DNA from: Mediterranea sp. An20
Lineage (GTDB): Bacteria; Bacteroidota; Bacteroidia; Bacteroidales; Bacteroidaceae
Direction: 5' to 3'
Length of the DNA: 64,000 nt
Assembly (NCBI RefSeq): GCF_002160055.1
Contig: NZ_NFJV01000004.1
Location: forward strand, 62,001 to 126,000
Shown here one piece after another: positions 26,488 to 34,380 of the stretch. The notes beneath the pieces were generated by a model. The model saw nothing but the letters and a program-made list of their open reading frames with translations, made no database searches and was not told where the DNA came from. The translations under genes were made by a program, and so were the position numbers. How positions within the stretch are numbered: the stretch's first letter is position 1; each line of letters starts with the position of its first letter.

Positions 26488-27987
26488 TTATGGGGAAACG
26501 CCACGATAAGAGGTATCTACCAGTAAATCCTCCAATCTTTCCTCCAGGGGCTGACCGTGCTCGAAATCGTAGAGCGTGAGGCTGCGCAAGGTATAGAACA
26601 GACTCCAATACTCGTAGAGGGCATTGATGTAATTGCGCCGTGCCGAGTCTTTTTCGCTGATAGAGGCATTCAAGTCGAGCACGGTGGATTTGCCCAGCAG
26701 ATAGAGTTTGCGCGCCACCTCGGCCCTGCGCTGGGCGGTATGGTCGGTGCGTGCCGCGATGTGTACCCGCTGCGACTGCAGGTTAAACTGCTTCACCAGT
26801 TTGCGCACATTGAGTTGAAAGTCGGTTCTGTCCTGCTCCACCTGCGTATGGACCAGGTCACGGTTGGAGCGTGCCACGCGCACCTGCCCCTTGCCGCGTC
26901 CCCAATCCAGGATAGGTAACGAGATGCTCAGGCTGACATACTGCTGGTTCAAAGGGTCGCGGTAAGCCTCGCGGAATTTATCTCCCGTCTGAGTCAGTCC
27001 GAAGCGCAGGTAAATGTCGGCCTTCAATCCGGCATTGGCACGTGCACTGGCCACGCTGCTCTCGCTCTCCAACTTGCGGCGCTGCATGTTCAGGATGTCG
27101 GGGCTGTTGGTATTGGCCAGCAAGAGAGCTTCGTTCAGGTTGACGATGAAAGAGGGAATAGAGTCGTTCAGTTTCACCTGCAAATCCACGTCTTCCCGTA
27201 TGCCCAGATAAGAACGCAACTCCTGCATGCAATTCTCCACCTCAATGCGGGCGTTCATGCAGTTGGCCTCCTCGGTCAGTTTGTTGATTTCCAGCTGAAG
27301 CATCTCATTCTCGCTGATGGTACCGATGTCGTAACGTCCCTTGGCATAAGTATAAAGAGTATCAGCATGGGCATAGTTGGTGGTGGCAATCTCCAGGTTG
27401 CTCTGCGCGGTGGCCAGGTCGAAAAACTTTTGCGTGGCCGATGCAGCTACCAGTTCCAGCGTTTCCACGTAGGTCTTCCGTGCCTCCTGGTAGCGCACCG
27501 GTTCAATGCGTTTGTCCCACTTCAGGCTGTTATAGCCGAAGAGGCTCTGCCGGTAGCCGATAGTCACGGGCGAAGTCTGCCACGACGAGGAATGGTCACT
27601 GAACATGTCGAGCCGCTGGGCCGAGGTTTCCAGAAAGAGCGTGCCGCCTGTCAGTGGAATGTTCTGGGTGAGACTCAGCGTGAGGTCGGTACTCAACAGA
27701 TTCTGCTCCACAAAGCGTACCGACCCGTCGCTCATGGTAATCCGGTTAATGGCACGGTCCAGGTAGGGGGAGGAAGTCAAGGTAAGGGCCGGCAGATAGT
27801 TCGCCCGGTAATAGCGATAGTTCCAATAGGCCGAACGGAAAGCATGGCGGGCACTTTGCGCATCGGGCGACAAGTTGCGTGCCCGCTCGATGGTTTGTTC
27901 CAAGGTGAGAGCAAGCACCTGTCCGTGAGCCGCCGGAACGCCCGACAGTCCGCATAGCAAAGCCAGCCAAAGAAGTTTTATTCTCAT
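26488..27987 (-). CDS. TolC-family outer-membrane efflux protein
   Basis: A 499-residue protein with signal peptide (residues 1-22, ending AAHGQ) and the paired helical repeats of TolC channels: LTLEQTIERARNLSPDAQSARHAFRSA at the start of repeat one (split here as LTLEQTIERA and SPDAQSARHA) and LNEALLLANTNSPDILNMQR at the start of repeat two. It forms the outer-membrane tunnel of a tripartite exporter. I use the ATG at 27987 because it gives a normal signal peptide; an in-frame GTG at 28044 would lie upstream of the predicted sigma-54 transcription start. It is the first gene of the seven-gene leftward operon. Confidence 0.92.
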   Translation of the reverse strand: MRIKLLWLALLCGLSGVPAAHGQVLALTLEQTIERARNLSPDAQSARHAFRSAYWNYRYYRANYLPALTLTSSPYLDRAINRITMSDGSVRFVEQNLLSTDLTLSLTQNIPLTGGTLFLETSAQRLDMFSDHSSSWQTSPVTIGYRQSLFGYNSLKWDKRIEPVRYQEARKTYVETLELVAASATQKFFDLATAQSNLEIATTNYAHADTLYTYAKGRYDIGTISENEMLQLEINKLTEEANCMNARIEVENCMQELRSYLGIREDVDLQVKLNDSIPSFIVNLNEALLLANTNSPDILNMQRRKLESESSVASARANAGLKADIYLRFGLTQTGDKFREAYRDPLNQQYVSLSISLPILDWGRGKGQVRVARSNRDLVHTQVEQDRTDFQLNVRKLVKQFNLQSQRVHIAARTDHTAQRRAEVARKLYLLGKSTVLDLNASISEKDSARRNYINALYEYWSLFYTLRSLTLYDFEHGQPLEERLEDLLVDTSYRGVSP

Positions 27988-28014
27988 AAGCAATCTTTTT
28001 TTTCCTATCCGGGT

Positions 28015-28030
28015 TTCAAAAACCGTGCCA
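28015..28030 (-). promoter_or_regulatory. Predicted sigma-54 promoter of the export operon
   Basis: On the reverse strand the sequence TGGCACG-GTTT-TTGAA matches the sigma-54 consensus TGGCACG-N4-TTGCW at every defined position except A for C in the -12 dinucleotide. The GG (28029-28028) and GA (28017-28016) have the exact 12-base register of -24/-12 promoters. Transcription would start near 28004, 17 bases before the TolC ATG. An NtrC-family activator is encoded next door. Confidence 0.8.
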
Positions 28031-28063
28031 AACGAACAAATCACTTAGGTACAGCATATTACC

Positions 28064-28121
28064 GTGCAAGGAACCGGCAGAAAAGTGTGCAGAACCGCAC
28101 AAAAAACGTGCAGAACCGCAC
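28064..28121. promoter_or_regulatory. Activator-binding sites: two identical 14-bp palindromes plus a degenerate one
   Basis: GTGCAGAACCGCAC occurs at 28087-28100 and again at 28108-28121, start to start 21 bp, so both lie on one DNA face. Each is a dyad of GTGC and GCAC arms. A weaker relative (GTGCAAGGAACCGGCA) lies at 28064-28079. Their centres are about 90 and 110 bases upstream of the predicted sigma-54 start, the usual enhancer distance. The right-hand site also abuts the response regulator's own promoter. Confidence 0.75.
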
Positions 28122-28144
28122 GCACAACACATGAATATTATCCG

Positions 28145-28152
28145 TATCTTTG
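28145..28152 (+). promoter_or_regulatory. -7 promoter element of the two-component operon (TATCTTTG)
   Basis: TATCTTTG fits TAnnTTTG and lies 52 bases before the response regulator ATG. The palindrome at 28108-28121 ends 23 bases upstream, where the -33 contact would be, so bound activator could affect this promoter too. Confidence 0.6.
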
Positions 28153-28204
28153 CCGCCAAGAATAATCATAACATACAGTTTCTCCCGAAATCGCACTTTT
28201 GCTT

Positions 28205-29587
28205 ATGGAACAACTCGGTAAAATTCTTATCATCGACGACAACGAAGACGTGCTCTTCGCACTCAATCTGCTGCTGGAGCCCTACGCGGAGAAAATCAAG
28301 GTGGCCGTCAGTCCGGAACGCATCGAGCACTTCATGCGCACATTCCACCCCGATCTCATCCTGCTGGACATGAACTTCAGCCGCGACGTAGTGAGCGGGC
28401 AGGAAGGCTTCGACAGTCTGAAACAGATTCTGCGCATCGACCCGCAGGCCGTGGTCATCTTCATGACCGCCTATGCCGACACCGACAAAGCCGTGCGGGC
28501 CATCAAGGCCGGTGCCACCGACTTCATACCCAAGCCCTGGGAGAAAGAAAAACTGCTCGCCACCCTTTCGTCGGGCATAAAGCTGCGCCGCTCCCGCTGC
28601 GAAGTGAATCTGCTGAAAGAGCAGGTGGAAGTGCTGAGCGGACCGGCAGGCGGAGGTCCCGAAGAAACGGTCATCGGAGAATCGGAATCCATGCGACAGA
28701 TTTTCGCCACCGTAGAAAAATTGCGGGAAGCCGATGCCAACATTCTCATACTGGGCGAAAACGGCACCGGCAAAGACATCATAGCCCGGATGCTTTACCG
28801 GCATTCGCCCCGATGCGGCAAGCCTTTCGTCACCATCGACCTGGGCAGCATCCCCGAACAGTTGTTTGAAAGCGAACTCTTCGGCTACGAAAAAGGTGCC
28901 TTCACCGATGCCCGCAAGTCCAAAGCCGGACGTATGGAAGCTGCCACGGGCGGCACGCTCTTCTTGGACGAGATAGGCAACCTCTCGCTGCCGATGCAAG
29001 CCAAACTGCTGACTGCCATCGAAAAGAGGCAAATCACCCGGTTGGGCAGTACGCAGACTACCCCCATTGATGTACGGCTCATCTGTGCCACCAATGCCGA
29101 TATCCGGCACTTGGTAGAGGAAGGGCAGTTCCGCCAGGACCTGCTCTACCGCATCAACACCATCGAACTGCATATCCCGCCTTTGCGCGAACGGGGAAAT
29201 GACATTCTCCTGCTGGCCGAACATTTCCTGCAACGCTATGCCCGCAAATACCAGAAGGAAATGCGGGGATTGACGCGCGAAGCCAAAAACAAACTATTGA
29301 AATATGCCTGGCCCGGCAACGTGCGCGAACTGCAGCACACCATGGAGCGCGCCGTGCTGTTGGGAGACGGCTCGCTGCTCCGACCGGAAAACTTTCTGTT
29401 GCAGGCTGCCGAACCGCGCGCATCGCATAAAAACCAGGAAAACGAGACCCTGAACTTGGAACAGCTGGAACGCCAGGCCATCGAACGGGCCATGCGCCTG
29501 AGCAACGGAAACATGACACGGGCGGCAGAGTATTTGGGCATCACCCGCTTTGCCCTCTATCGGAAAATAGAAAAATTAGGATTATGA
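28205..29587 (+). CDS. NtrC-family sigma-54 response regulator
   Basis: A 460-residue three-domain activator. The receiver (1-120) has the acidic pocket DDNED (11-15), phospho-acceptor Asp55 and Lys110. The AAA+ domain (155-390) has Walker A GENGTGKD (184-191), the sigma-54 contact loop GAFTDA (231-236, Asp where most have Gly), Walker B TLFLDEIG (251-258) and RINTIELHIPPLRER. A Fis-type helix-turn-helix closes it (420-460, MTRAAEYLGITRFALYRKI). It binds DNA upstream of sigma-54 promoters and drives open-complex formation by ATP hydrolysis. The palindromes at 28087-28121 and the sigma-54 promoter at 28015 are its likely targets. It overlaps the kinase gene by 4 bases (ATGA). Confidence 0.95.
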   Translation: MEQLGKILIIDDNEDVLFALNLLLEPYAEKIKVAVSPERIEHFMRTFHPDLILLDMNFSRDVVSGQEGFDSLKQILRIDPQAVVIFMTAYADTDKAVRAIKAGATDFIPKPWEKEKLLATLSSGIKLRRSRCEVNLLKEQVEVLSGPAGGGPEETVIGESESMRQIFATVEKLREADANILILGENGTGKDIIARMLYRHSPRCGKPFVTIDLGSIPEQLFESELFGYEKGAFTDARKSKAGRMEAATGGTLFLDEIGNLSLPMQAKLLTAIEKRQITRLGSTQTTPIDVRLICATNADIRHLVEEGQFRQDLLYRINTIELHIPPLRERGNDILLLAEHFLQRYARKYQKEMRGLTREAKNKLLKYAWPGNVRELQHTMERAVLLGDGSLLRPENFLLQAAEPRASHKNQENETLNLEQLERQAIERAMRLSNGNMTRAAEYLGITRFALYRKIEKLGL

Positions 29588-30546
29588 AACGTTATTCCAT
29601 CACCGTCATGCTCCACGTGGCAGGCATTGCCCTGCTGGCGATAGGAGTTTATCTGCTGGTCATTCACCGGTTGTGGTTTTGCGCAGCCACGGTAGGCTTG
29701 CTGCTGCTGGCCACTGCCGTCCACCTCTACCGGATGCAGATGGTACAGATGCGCATGATGCGCCGCTTGGCAGAAAGCCTGCGCCACGACGACATGATGC
29801 TTTCTTTCCGCTCACCCTACCACAACCGTCCTATGGAGGAGATGGCCGACGAACTGTCGGAAGCCATGAAGAATTTCCGGACCCGAGTGCTGGAGCGCAA
29901 TGAGATGGAGGCCTGGCAAAAGCTCATCCGCGTGCTGACCCACGAAATCATGAACTCCATCACACCCATCCTCTCACTGAGCGAAACGCTGAGCGAGCGC
30001 GAGGTGAACGAGCACAACTACGCCGTGATGCAGCAAGGCATGCGCACCATCTGCCGCCGCAGCAAGGGACTGCTGGAGTTTGTAGAAAACTACCGCAAAC
30101 TCACCCGCCTGCCTGCCCCGGTACGCCGCCCGGTCTCTGTGCGTGAACTGCTGACCGACCTATGCAAACTCTATCCTGAACCTTATATCCACATCCACGT
30201 CCCTGCCGAAGACATCACCCTGCACATCGACCGCGCCCAAGTGGAGCAGGTGCTCATTAACCTCATCAAGAACGCACGCGAGGCATGTGCCAGGGTGAAG
30301 GAGCCGTCCATCGAAATAGGAACCGCCACTGCCCTCTCGTGGGAATGCCTCATCTACGTGCGCGACAACGGCGAGGGCATTCTGCCCGACGTACAGGACA
30401 AGGTGTTCGTGCCTTTCTTCACCACCAAACCCAGCGGTTCGGGCATCGGACTGAGTCTCTGCCGCCAGATTATGAACCGGCACGGGGGAAACATCACGTT
30501 GCAGTCTGCAGTGGGGCAAGGGAGTTGCTTCACGCTGCTGTTCTAA
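29584..30546 (+). CDS. Histidine kinase with minimal periplasmic part (intramembrane-sensing type)
   Basis: A 320-residue sensor kinase. Two hydrophobic helices (about 8-27 and 30-48) are joined by only about three residues, so there is almost no periplasmic sensor. A short linker follows, then the H-box THEIMNSITPIL (His120), N-box LINLIKNAREAC (Asn230), G1 box DNGEG and G2 box GSGIGL. The H-box resembles NtrY-type kinases that partner NtrC-family regulators. It is co-transcribed with the response regulator (4-base overlap). Lack of a sensor domain suggests that the stimulus is felt in the membrane or passed on by a membrane partner, perhaps one of the adjacent permeases; that last step is inference. 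Confidence 0.92.
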   Translation: MKRYSITVMLHVAGIALLAIGVYLLVIHRLWFCAATVGLLLLATAVHLYRMQMVQMRMMRRLAESLRHDDMMLSFRSPYHNRPMEEMADELSEAMKNFRTRVLERNEMEAWQKLIRVLTHEIMNSITPILSLSETLSEREVNEHNYAVMQQGMRTICRRSKGLLEFVENYRKLTRLPAPVRRPVSVRELLTDLCKLYPEPYIHIHVPAEDITLHIDRAQVEQVLINLIKNAREACARVKEPSIEIGTATALSWECLIYVRDNGEGILPDVQDKVFVPFFTTKPSGSGIGLSLCRQIMNRHGGNITLQSAVGQGSCFTLLF

Positions 30547-30631
30547 CGGCAGACCAGAAAAAAAGATACACAAACCGGACGGATACAGAGTCCTCGCGCG
30601 CGATATACGATTTTTTTTTCTTAGTCCATGT

Positions 30632-30721
30632 TGCATACGCGGTGCATTTGTTGCATTTGTTGGTGCATCGCAAGTGCATTTTTGTTGCATTTCTGTTGCA
30701 TCGCAGGTGCATTTGTTGCAT
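30632..30721 (+). repeat. Helically phased TGCAT array
   Basis: TGCAT occurs nine times, starting at 30632, 30643, 30652, 30664, 30675, 30686, 30697, 30708 and 30717. Steps are 11, 9, 12, 11, 11, 11, 11 and 9 bases, close to one turn of DNA each. Most units read TTGCATTT or GGTGCATTT. Confidence 0.85.
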
Positions 30722-30911
30722 TTTTCAGGATAAGTTATTATACATCAACTCTTAAGCTATTCGAAGGCAATTGCAGCGGTATTCGCAGCCGACTGCCAGT
30801 CCTCTCGAACTCCGCACTCAAAACAAGAAGACAAACATCGTCTCAATATGGGTCAGAAAACAGCATCCGAGAACGAGAAATGAAGAATGTTTCGGTATCC
30901 GGGAAACACCC

Positions 30912-30946
30912 AAAAGTATCCGGTTGCACCTCAACGGGATACTTTT
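30912..30946 (+). terminator. Intrinsic terminator in the pre-argS region
   Basis: AAAAGTATCC (30912-30921) pairs with GGATACTTTT (30937-30946), with an inner GTTG/CAAC stem and a 5-base loop; one G-G mismatch separates them. The 3' arm runs into a T tract. It could end the kinase transcript 370 bases downstream of its stop, or a separate small RNA. Confidence 0.65.
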
Positions 30947-30985
30947 TCGCTCAAAAAACGCAGTTTTGGTGCACTTTGGTACACA

Positions 30986-31015
30986 CACTACACAACACTA
31001 CACAACACTACACAA
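30986..31015 (+). repeat. 10-bp tandem repeat, three copies
   Basis: CACTACACAA is repeated three times without change, followed by CACGA. The copy number could vary by strand slippage. No coding function is apparent. Confidence 0.85.
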
Positions 31016-31036
31016 CACGAGAATCCCCTCCTCAAA

Positions 31037-31082
31037 GGTTCCCCGCCGCCGGGGAACCGAAGACGCAGGCCGTTTGCCTGCG
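31037..31082 (+). ncRNA. Possible structured RNA: two adjacent hairpins
   Basis: GGTTCCCC/GGGGAACC (31037-31058) forms an 8-base-pair stem with loop GCCGCC. CGCAGGC/GCCTGCG (31064-31082) forms a 7-base-pair stem with loop CGTTT. Flanking CCTCC (31027-31031) and GGAGG (31082-31086) could close a three-way junction. This may be a leader or small RNA element, or a terminator pair; no T run follows. Speculative. Confidence 0.3.
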
Positions 31083-31224
31083 GAGGAAGGAGACTGCGTT
31101 ATTTTGTGGTACAAAATGCCTGTCATCCCCCAGTGGGTGTCGCAGAAAAAGTCTACCTTTGCAGCACAACAGAGCAGAATGTCGATTCTTCTCCCGATAT
31201 TCGCTCCGTCTCGTTTCTTTATCG

Positions 31225-31232
31225 TATCTTTG
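31225..31232 (+). promoter_or_regulatory. argS -7 promoter element (TATCTTTG)
   Basis: TATCTTTG matches TAnnTTTG and lies 32 bases before the argS ATG. No clear -33 element. Confidence 0.55.
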
Positions 31233-31263
31233 CAGCCAAAGAAAAAATAACACGTATCGACCC

Positions 31264-33057
31264 ATGAAGATTGAAGAAAAACTGACCAAGGCCGTTGTGG
31301 ACGGCTTGAAAGCACTCTACGGGCAGGACGTAGCCGCCGCCCAGGTGCAGTTGCAGAAAACGAAGAAAGAATTTGAAGGACACCTCACGCTGGTGGTCTT
31401 CCCTTTCCTGCGCATGTCGCGCAAAGGACCCGAACAGACCGCACAGGAAATCGGCGAATACCTCAAGGCAAACGAACCTGCCGTGGCTGCCTACAACGTC
31501 ATCAAGGGTTTCCTGAACCTCACGGTGGCACCGTCTGCCTGGATTGAACTGCTGGACGACATCCATGCCGACGACCGCTACGGACTGACCGCCGCCACGC
31601 CGGAGTCGCCCTTAGTGATGATTGAATATTCTTCGCCCAACACCAACAAGCCCCTCCATCTGGGACATGTGCGCAACAACCTCTTAGGCAACGCACTGGC
31701 CAACATCATCGCAGCCAACGGCAACCGCGTGGTGAAGACCAACATCGTCAACGACCGCGGCATACACATCTGCAAGTCCATGCTGGCCTGGCTGAAATAC
31801 GGCAACGGCGAAACACCCGAATCCAGCGGCAAGAAGGGCGACCACCTCATCGGCGACTACTACGTGGCTTTCGACAAGCACTACAAGGCCGAAGTGGCCC
31901 AGCTGATGGAACAGGGACAGACCAAGGAAGAAGCCGAAGCCAACGCCCCGCTAATGAAGGAAGCCCGCGAAATGCTGGTGAAATGGGAAGCCGGCGACCC
32001 CGAAGTGCGTGCCCTCTGGAAGAAGATGAACGACTGGGTATATGCCGGTTTCGACGAGACCTACCGCATGATGGGGGTCAGCTTCGACAAGATTTACTAC
32101 GAATCTGAAACCTACCTCGAAGGCAAAAAGAAAGTGCTGGAGGGATTGGAGAAGGGACTGTTCTACCGCAAGGAAGACGGCTCGGTGTGGGCCGACCTTA
32201 CGGGTGAGGGACTGGACCACAAGCTGCTGCTCCGCTCCGACGGCACATCGGTGTACATGACGCAAGACATCGGCACTGCCGAGCAACGCTTCTCGGACTA
32301 TCCCATCGACAAGATGATTTATGTGGTGGGCAACGAGCAGAACTACCACTTCCAGGTGCTCAGCATTTTGCTGGACCGCCTCGGCTTCGAATGGGGAAAG
32401 AGCCTGGTGCACTTCTCTTACGGCATGGTGGAACTGCCTGAGGGCAAGATGAAAAGCCGCGAGGGTACCGTGGTGGATGCCGACGACCTCATGGCTGAAA
32501 TGATAGCCACCGCCCGCGAGACCAGCGGCGACCTGGGCAAGCTGGACGGGCTGACGCCTGAAGAGGCCGAAGAAATCGCCCGCATCGTGGGACTGGGTGC
32601 GCTGAAGTATTTCATCCTCAAGGTGGATGCCCGCAAGAACATGACGTTCAACCCCAAGGAGTCTATCGACTTCAACGGCAACACGGGGCCCTTCATCCAA
32701 TACACCTACGCCCGCATCCGTTCCGTGCTGCGCAAGGCACAGGAGGCAGGCATCACACTGCCCGAACGTCTGCCCGAAGGTATCGGACTGAGCGCCAAAG
32801 AAGAAGGTCTTGTGCAGATGCTGGCCGACTTTGCCGCTGTGGTGCGCCAGGCTGGCACGGACTACAGCCCTTCGCTCATTGCCAACTACTGCTACGACCT
32901 GGTGAAGGAATACAACCAGTTCTACCACGACTTCAGCATCCTGCGCGAAGAGAACGAAGCCATCCGTCTGTTCCGCTTGGTGCTCTCTGCCGAGGTGGCA
33001 AAAATCGTGAAGTCGGGCATGGGCCTGCTGGGCATCGAAGTGCCGGAACGTATGTAA
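31264..33057 (+). CDS. argS: Arginyl-tRNA synthetase
   Basis: A 597-residue class I aminoacyl-tRNA synthetase that charges tRNA-Arg in the cytoplasm. The N-terminal additional domain (1-110) is followed by the Rossmann fold with the HIGH-type motif HLGH in SSPNTNKPLHLGHVRNN, the KMSKS-equivalent MKSREG near residue 400, and a DALR anticodon-binding domain from about 480, ending in GIEVPERM. I chose the ATG at 31264 because it matches the normal N-terminus and has a -7 box 32 bases upstream; the frame stays open far upstream but without family resemblance. The gene appears to be monocistronic. Confidence 0.97.
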   Translation: MKIEEKLTKAVVDGLKALYGQDVAAAQVQLQKTKKEFEGHLTLVVFPFLRMSRKGPEQTAQEIGEYLKANEPAVAAYNVIKGFLNLTVAPSAWIELLDDIHADDRYGLTAATPESPLVMIEYSSPNTNKPLHLGHVRNNLLGNALANIIAANGNRVVKTNIVNDRGIHICKSMLAWLKYGNGETPESSGKKGDHLIGDYYVAFDKHYKAEVAQLMEQGQTKEEAEANAPLMKEAREMLVKWEAGDPEVRALWKKMNDWVYAGFDETYRMMGVSFDKIYYESETYLEGKKKVLEGLEKGLFYRKEDGSVWADLTGEGLDHKLLLRSDGTSVYMTQDIGTAEQRFSDYPIDKMIYVVGNEQNYHFQVLSILLDRLGFEWGKSLVHFSYGMVELPEGKMKSREGTVVDADDLMAEMIATARETSGDLGKLDGLTPEEAEEIARIVGLGALKYFILKVDARKNMTFNPKESIDFNGNTGPFIQYTYARIRSVLRKAQEAGITLPERLPEGIGLSAKEEGLVQMLADFAAVVRQAGTDYSPSLIANYCYDLVKEYNQFYHDFSILREENEAIRLFRLVLSAEVAKIVKSGMGLLGIEVPERM

Positions 33058-33258
33058 ACCGGACATTGAAGACGGAAGTTGTGGAATGATATTATTTTTG
33101 AAGAGTGAAGAATGAGGCATCTGTCATGGTAAACGGAGCGCAGCGTGGTCGAAACATCTTCTTCTGGCACAGCCAAAGGAGCCATGCCCTACAGGCTTCG
33201 CTACCAATGACAGGTACCCACTCCTCTTATTAATCTAACCTACAAACATTAAAAAGCT

Positions 33259-34359
33259 ATGACGTATTACAAACTGAAATCATCGTGCGGCACCCCGGTC
33301 CTCTTAGGCTGTCTGTTGGCTTTTCTGCTGCTTTCGTGCAGCCGGACCCAAGAAGGGTATACCGATTCACTGGACTGCCCGGTGGCAGGCGAACTGCACT
33401 TCCAAGTCCTGAACGACAGTTTTCCGCTGGCTTATCCCAGCGATATATTCGTCATTGGCAATACGCTGGTGGTGGCCGATGCCGAATGTGGCGACAACCT
33501 GTTCTATGTGTTTGACAAAGAAAGCGGTGAGTTCATCAAAGGCGGTGGAAAAAAAGGCGAAGGTCCCGGCGAAGTCATATCGCCTGCCTTCAACGCACAC
33601 CCCGACCACCGGGGAGGCATTTCCTACTGGGACAAAGCCAAATCCAAGGTCTTTCTCTACCAGATAGATTCACTCTTGTCCGGAGCCACCGATTATGTCA
33701 CGGAAATCCCCCTGCCCCGCATCGGCAACCTGGTAAAGAACGATGCGCTGACCTTATCCGACGGAGTTCTGTACACCAACCTATTCCCGCTCGGCGAGAC
33801 GGAGGAAAAAATTTTCCTGGCAAAGAGCGGCAGCAACGCTTCCGTGCCCTGTCCGGCCGTGCCGGAAATAGCCAGCGAGGAAGAAGGCTGGAACATCATG
33901 GCGCAGGCGCACTGGGAGGTCAGCCCGGACGAAAAGCATTTGGTGCTTGCCACATCCATCGGCGGCATCGTGCAGGGATACGCATTGGACGGGAGCAACG
34001 ACCCGCAGGAAATCTTCTCGAGGCATTACTTTAAACCCATCTATGACCTGGCCCAGGGGGCTGTCCCGGCTTGGGTAATCTGGACGGACGACACACGGCT
34101 GGGTTTCTGGGACATCAGCCTGAGCAACCGCTACGCCTACCTGCTGTTCGACGGAAAAGTAGCCAAGGACAACCAAGAAGGCATCGTCAACGAAGTACGG
34201 ATTATGGACATGGAAGGTCACTGGGCAGGCAAATGGATTTTGGATAAAAGTGTACACTGCATAGCGGTGGACGAAGAAGGGAAGAAACTTTATGCCGTCG
34301 GCCAGGAGGCAGAAGGCGAACCCCAGCTATTGGTGGCTTCCTGGAAAAACAGTCTGTAA
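33259..34359 (+). CDS. BF3164-type lipoprotein, predicted six-bladed propeller
   Basis: A 366-residue lipoprotein with lipobox LLSC (Cys27). The mature part resembles the BF3164 family of Bacteroidetes lipoproteins with a TolB-like six-bladed propeller: an early blade reads FPLAYPSDIFVIGNTLVVAD, and later blades include VFDKESGEFI, GKKGEGPGE and YALDGSN. Function is unknown for the family; propellers of this kind usually bind ligands or proteins at the cell surface or in the periplasm. The Rpn-family gene begins 21 bases downstream and may be co-transcribed by proximity, though a functional link is unlikely. Confidence 0.8.
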   Translation: MTYYKLKSSCGTPVLLGCLLAFLLLSCSRTQEGYTDSLDCPVAGELHFQVLNDSFPLAYPSDIFVIGNTLVVADAECGDNLFYVFDKESGEFIKGGGKKGEGPGEVISPAFNAHPDHRGGISYWDKAKSKVFLYQIDSLLSGATDYVTEIPLPRIGNLVKNDALTLSDGVLYTNLFPLGETEEKIFLAKSGSNASVPCPAVPEIASEEEGWNIMAQAHWEVSPDEKHLVLATSIGGIVQGYALDGSNDPQEIFSRHYFKPIYDLAQGAVPAWVIWTDDTRLGFWDISLSNRYAYLLFDGKVAKDNQEGIVNEVRIMDMEGHWAGKWILDKSVHCIAVDEEGKKLYAVGQEAEGEPQLLVASWKNSL

Positions 34360-34380
34360 AAACGTAAACAACTCCAGAAT

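Larger units (their letters stand above)
30547..31263. other. Gene-free, repeat- and hairpin-rich stretch before argS
   Basis: About 717 bases without a credible gene. In order it holds a short GC palindrome with T run near 30594-30620, the TGCAT array at 30632-30721, a terminator-like hairpin at 30912-30946, a 10-bp tandem repeat at 30986-31015, a double hairpin at 31037-31082, a possible -7 box TACCTTTG at 31154-31161 and the argS -7 box at 31225-31232. Long open frames across it lack start signals and family resemblance. Confidence 0.6.

Noticed and set aside
33119..33212. Distant CTGTCATGGTA / TACCAATGACAG inverted pair between argS and the BF3164-type gene
   Set aside because: The arms are about 70 bases apart with a bulge and no supporting structure or T tract, so I could not separate it from chance.
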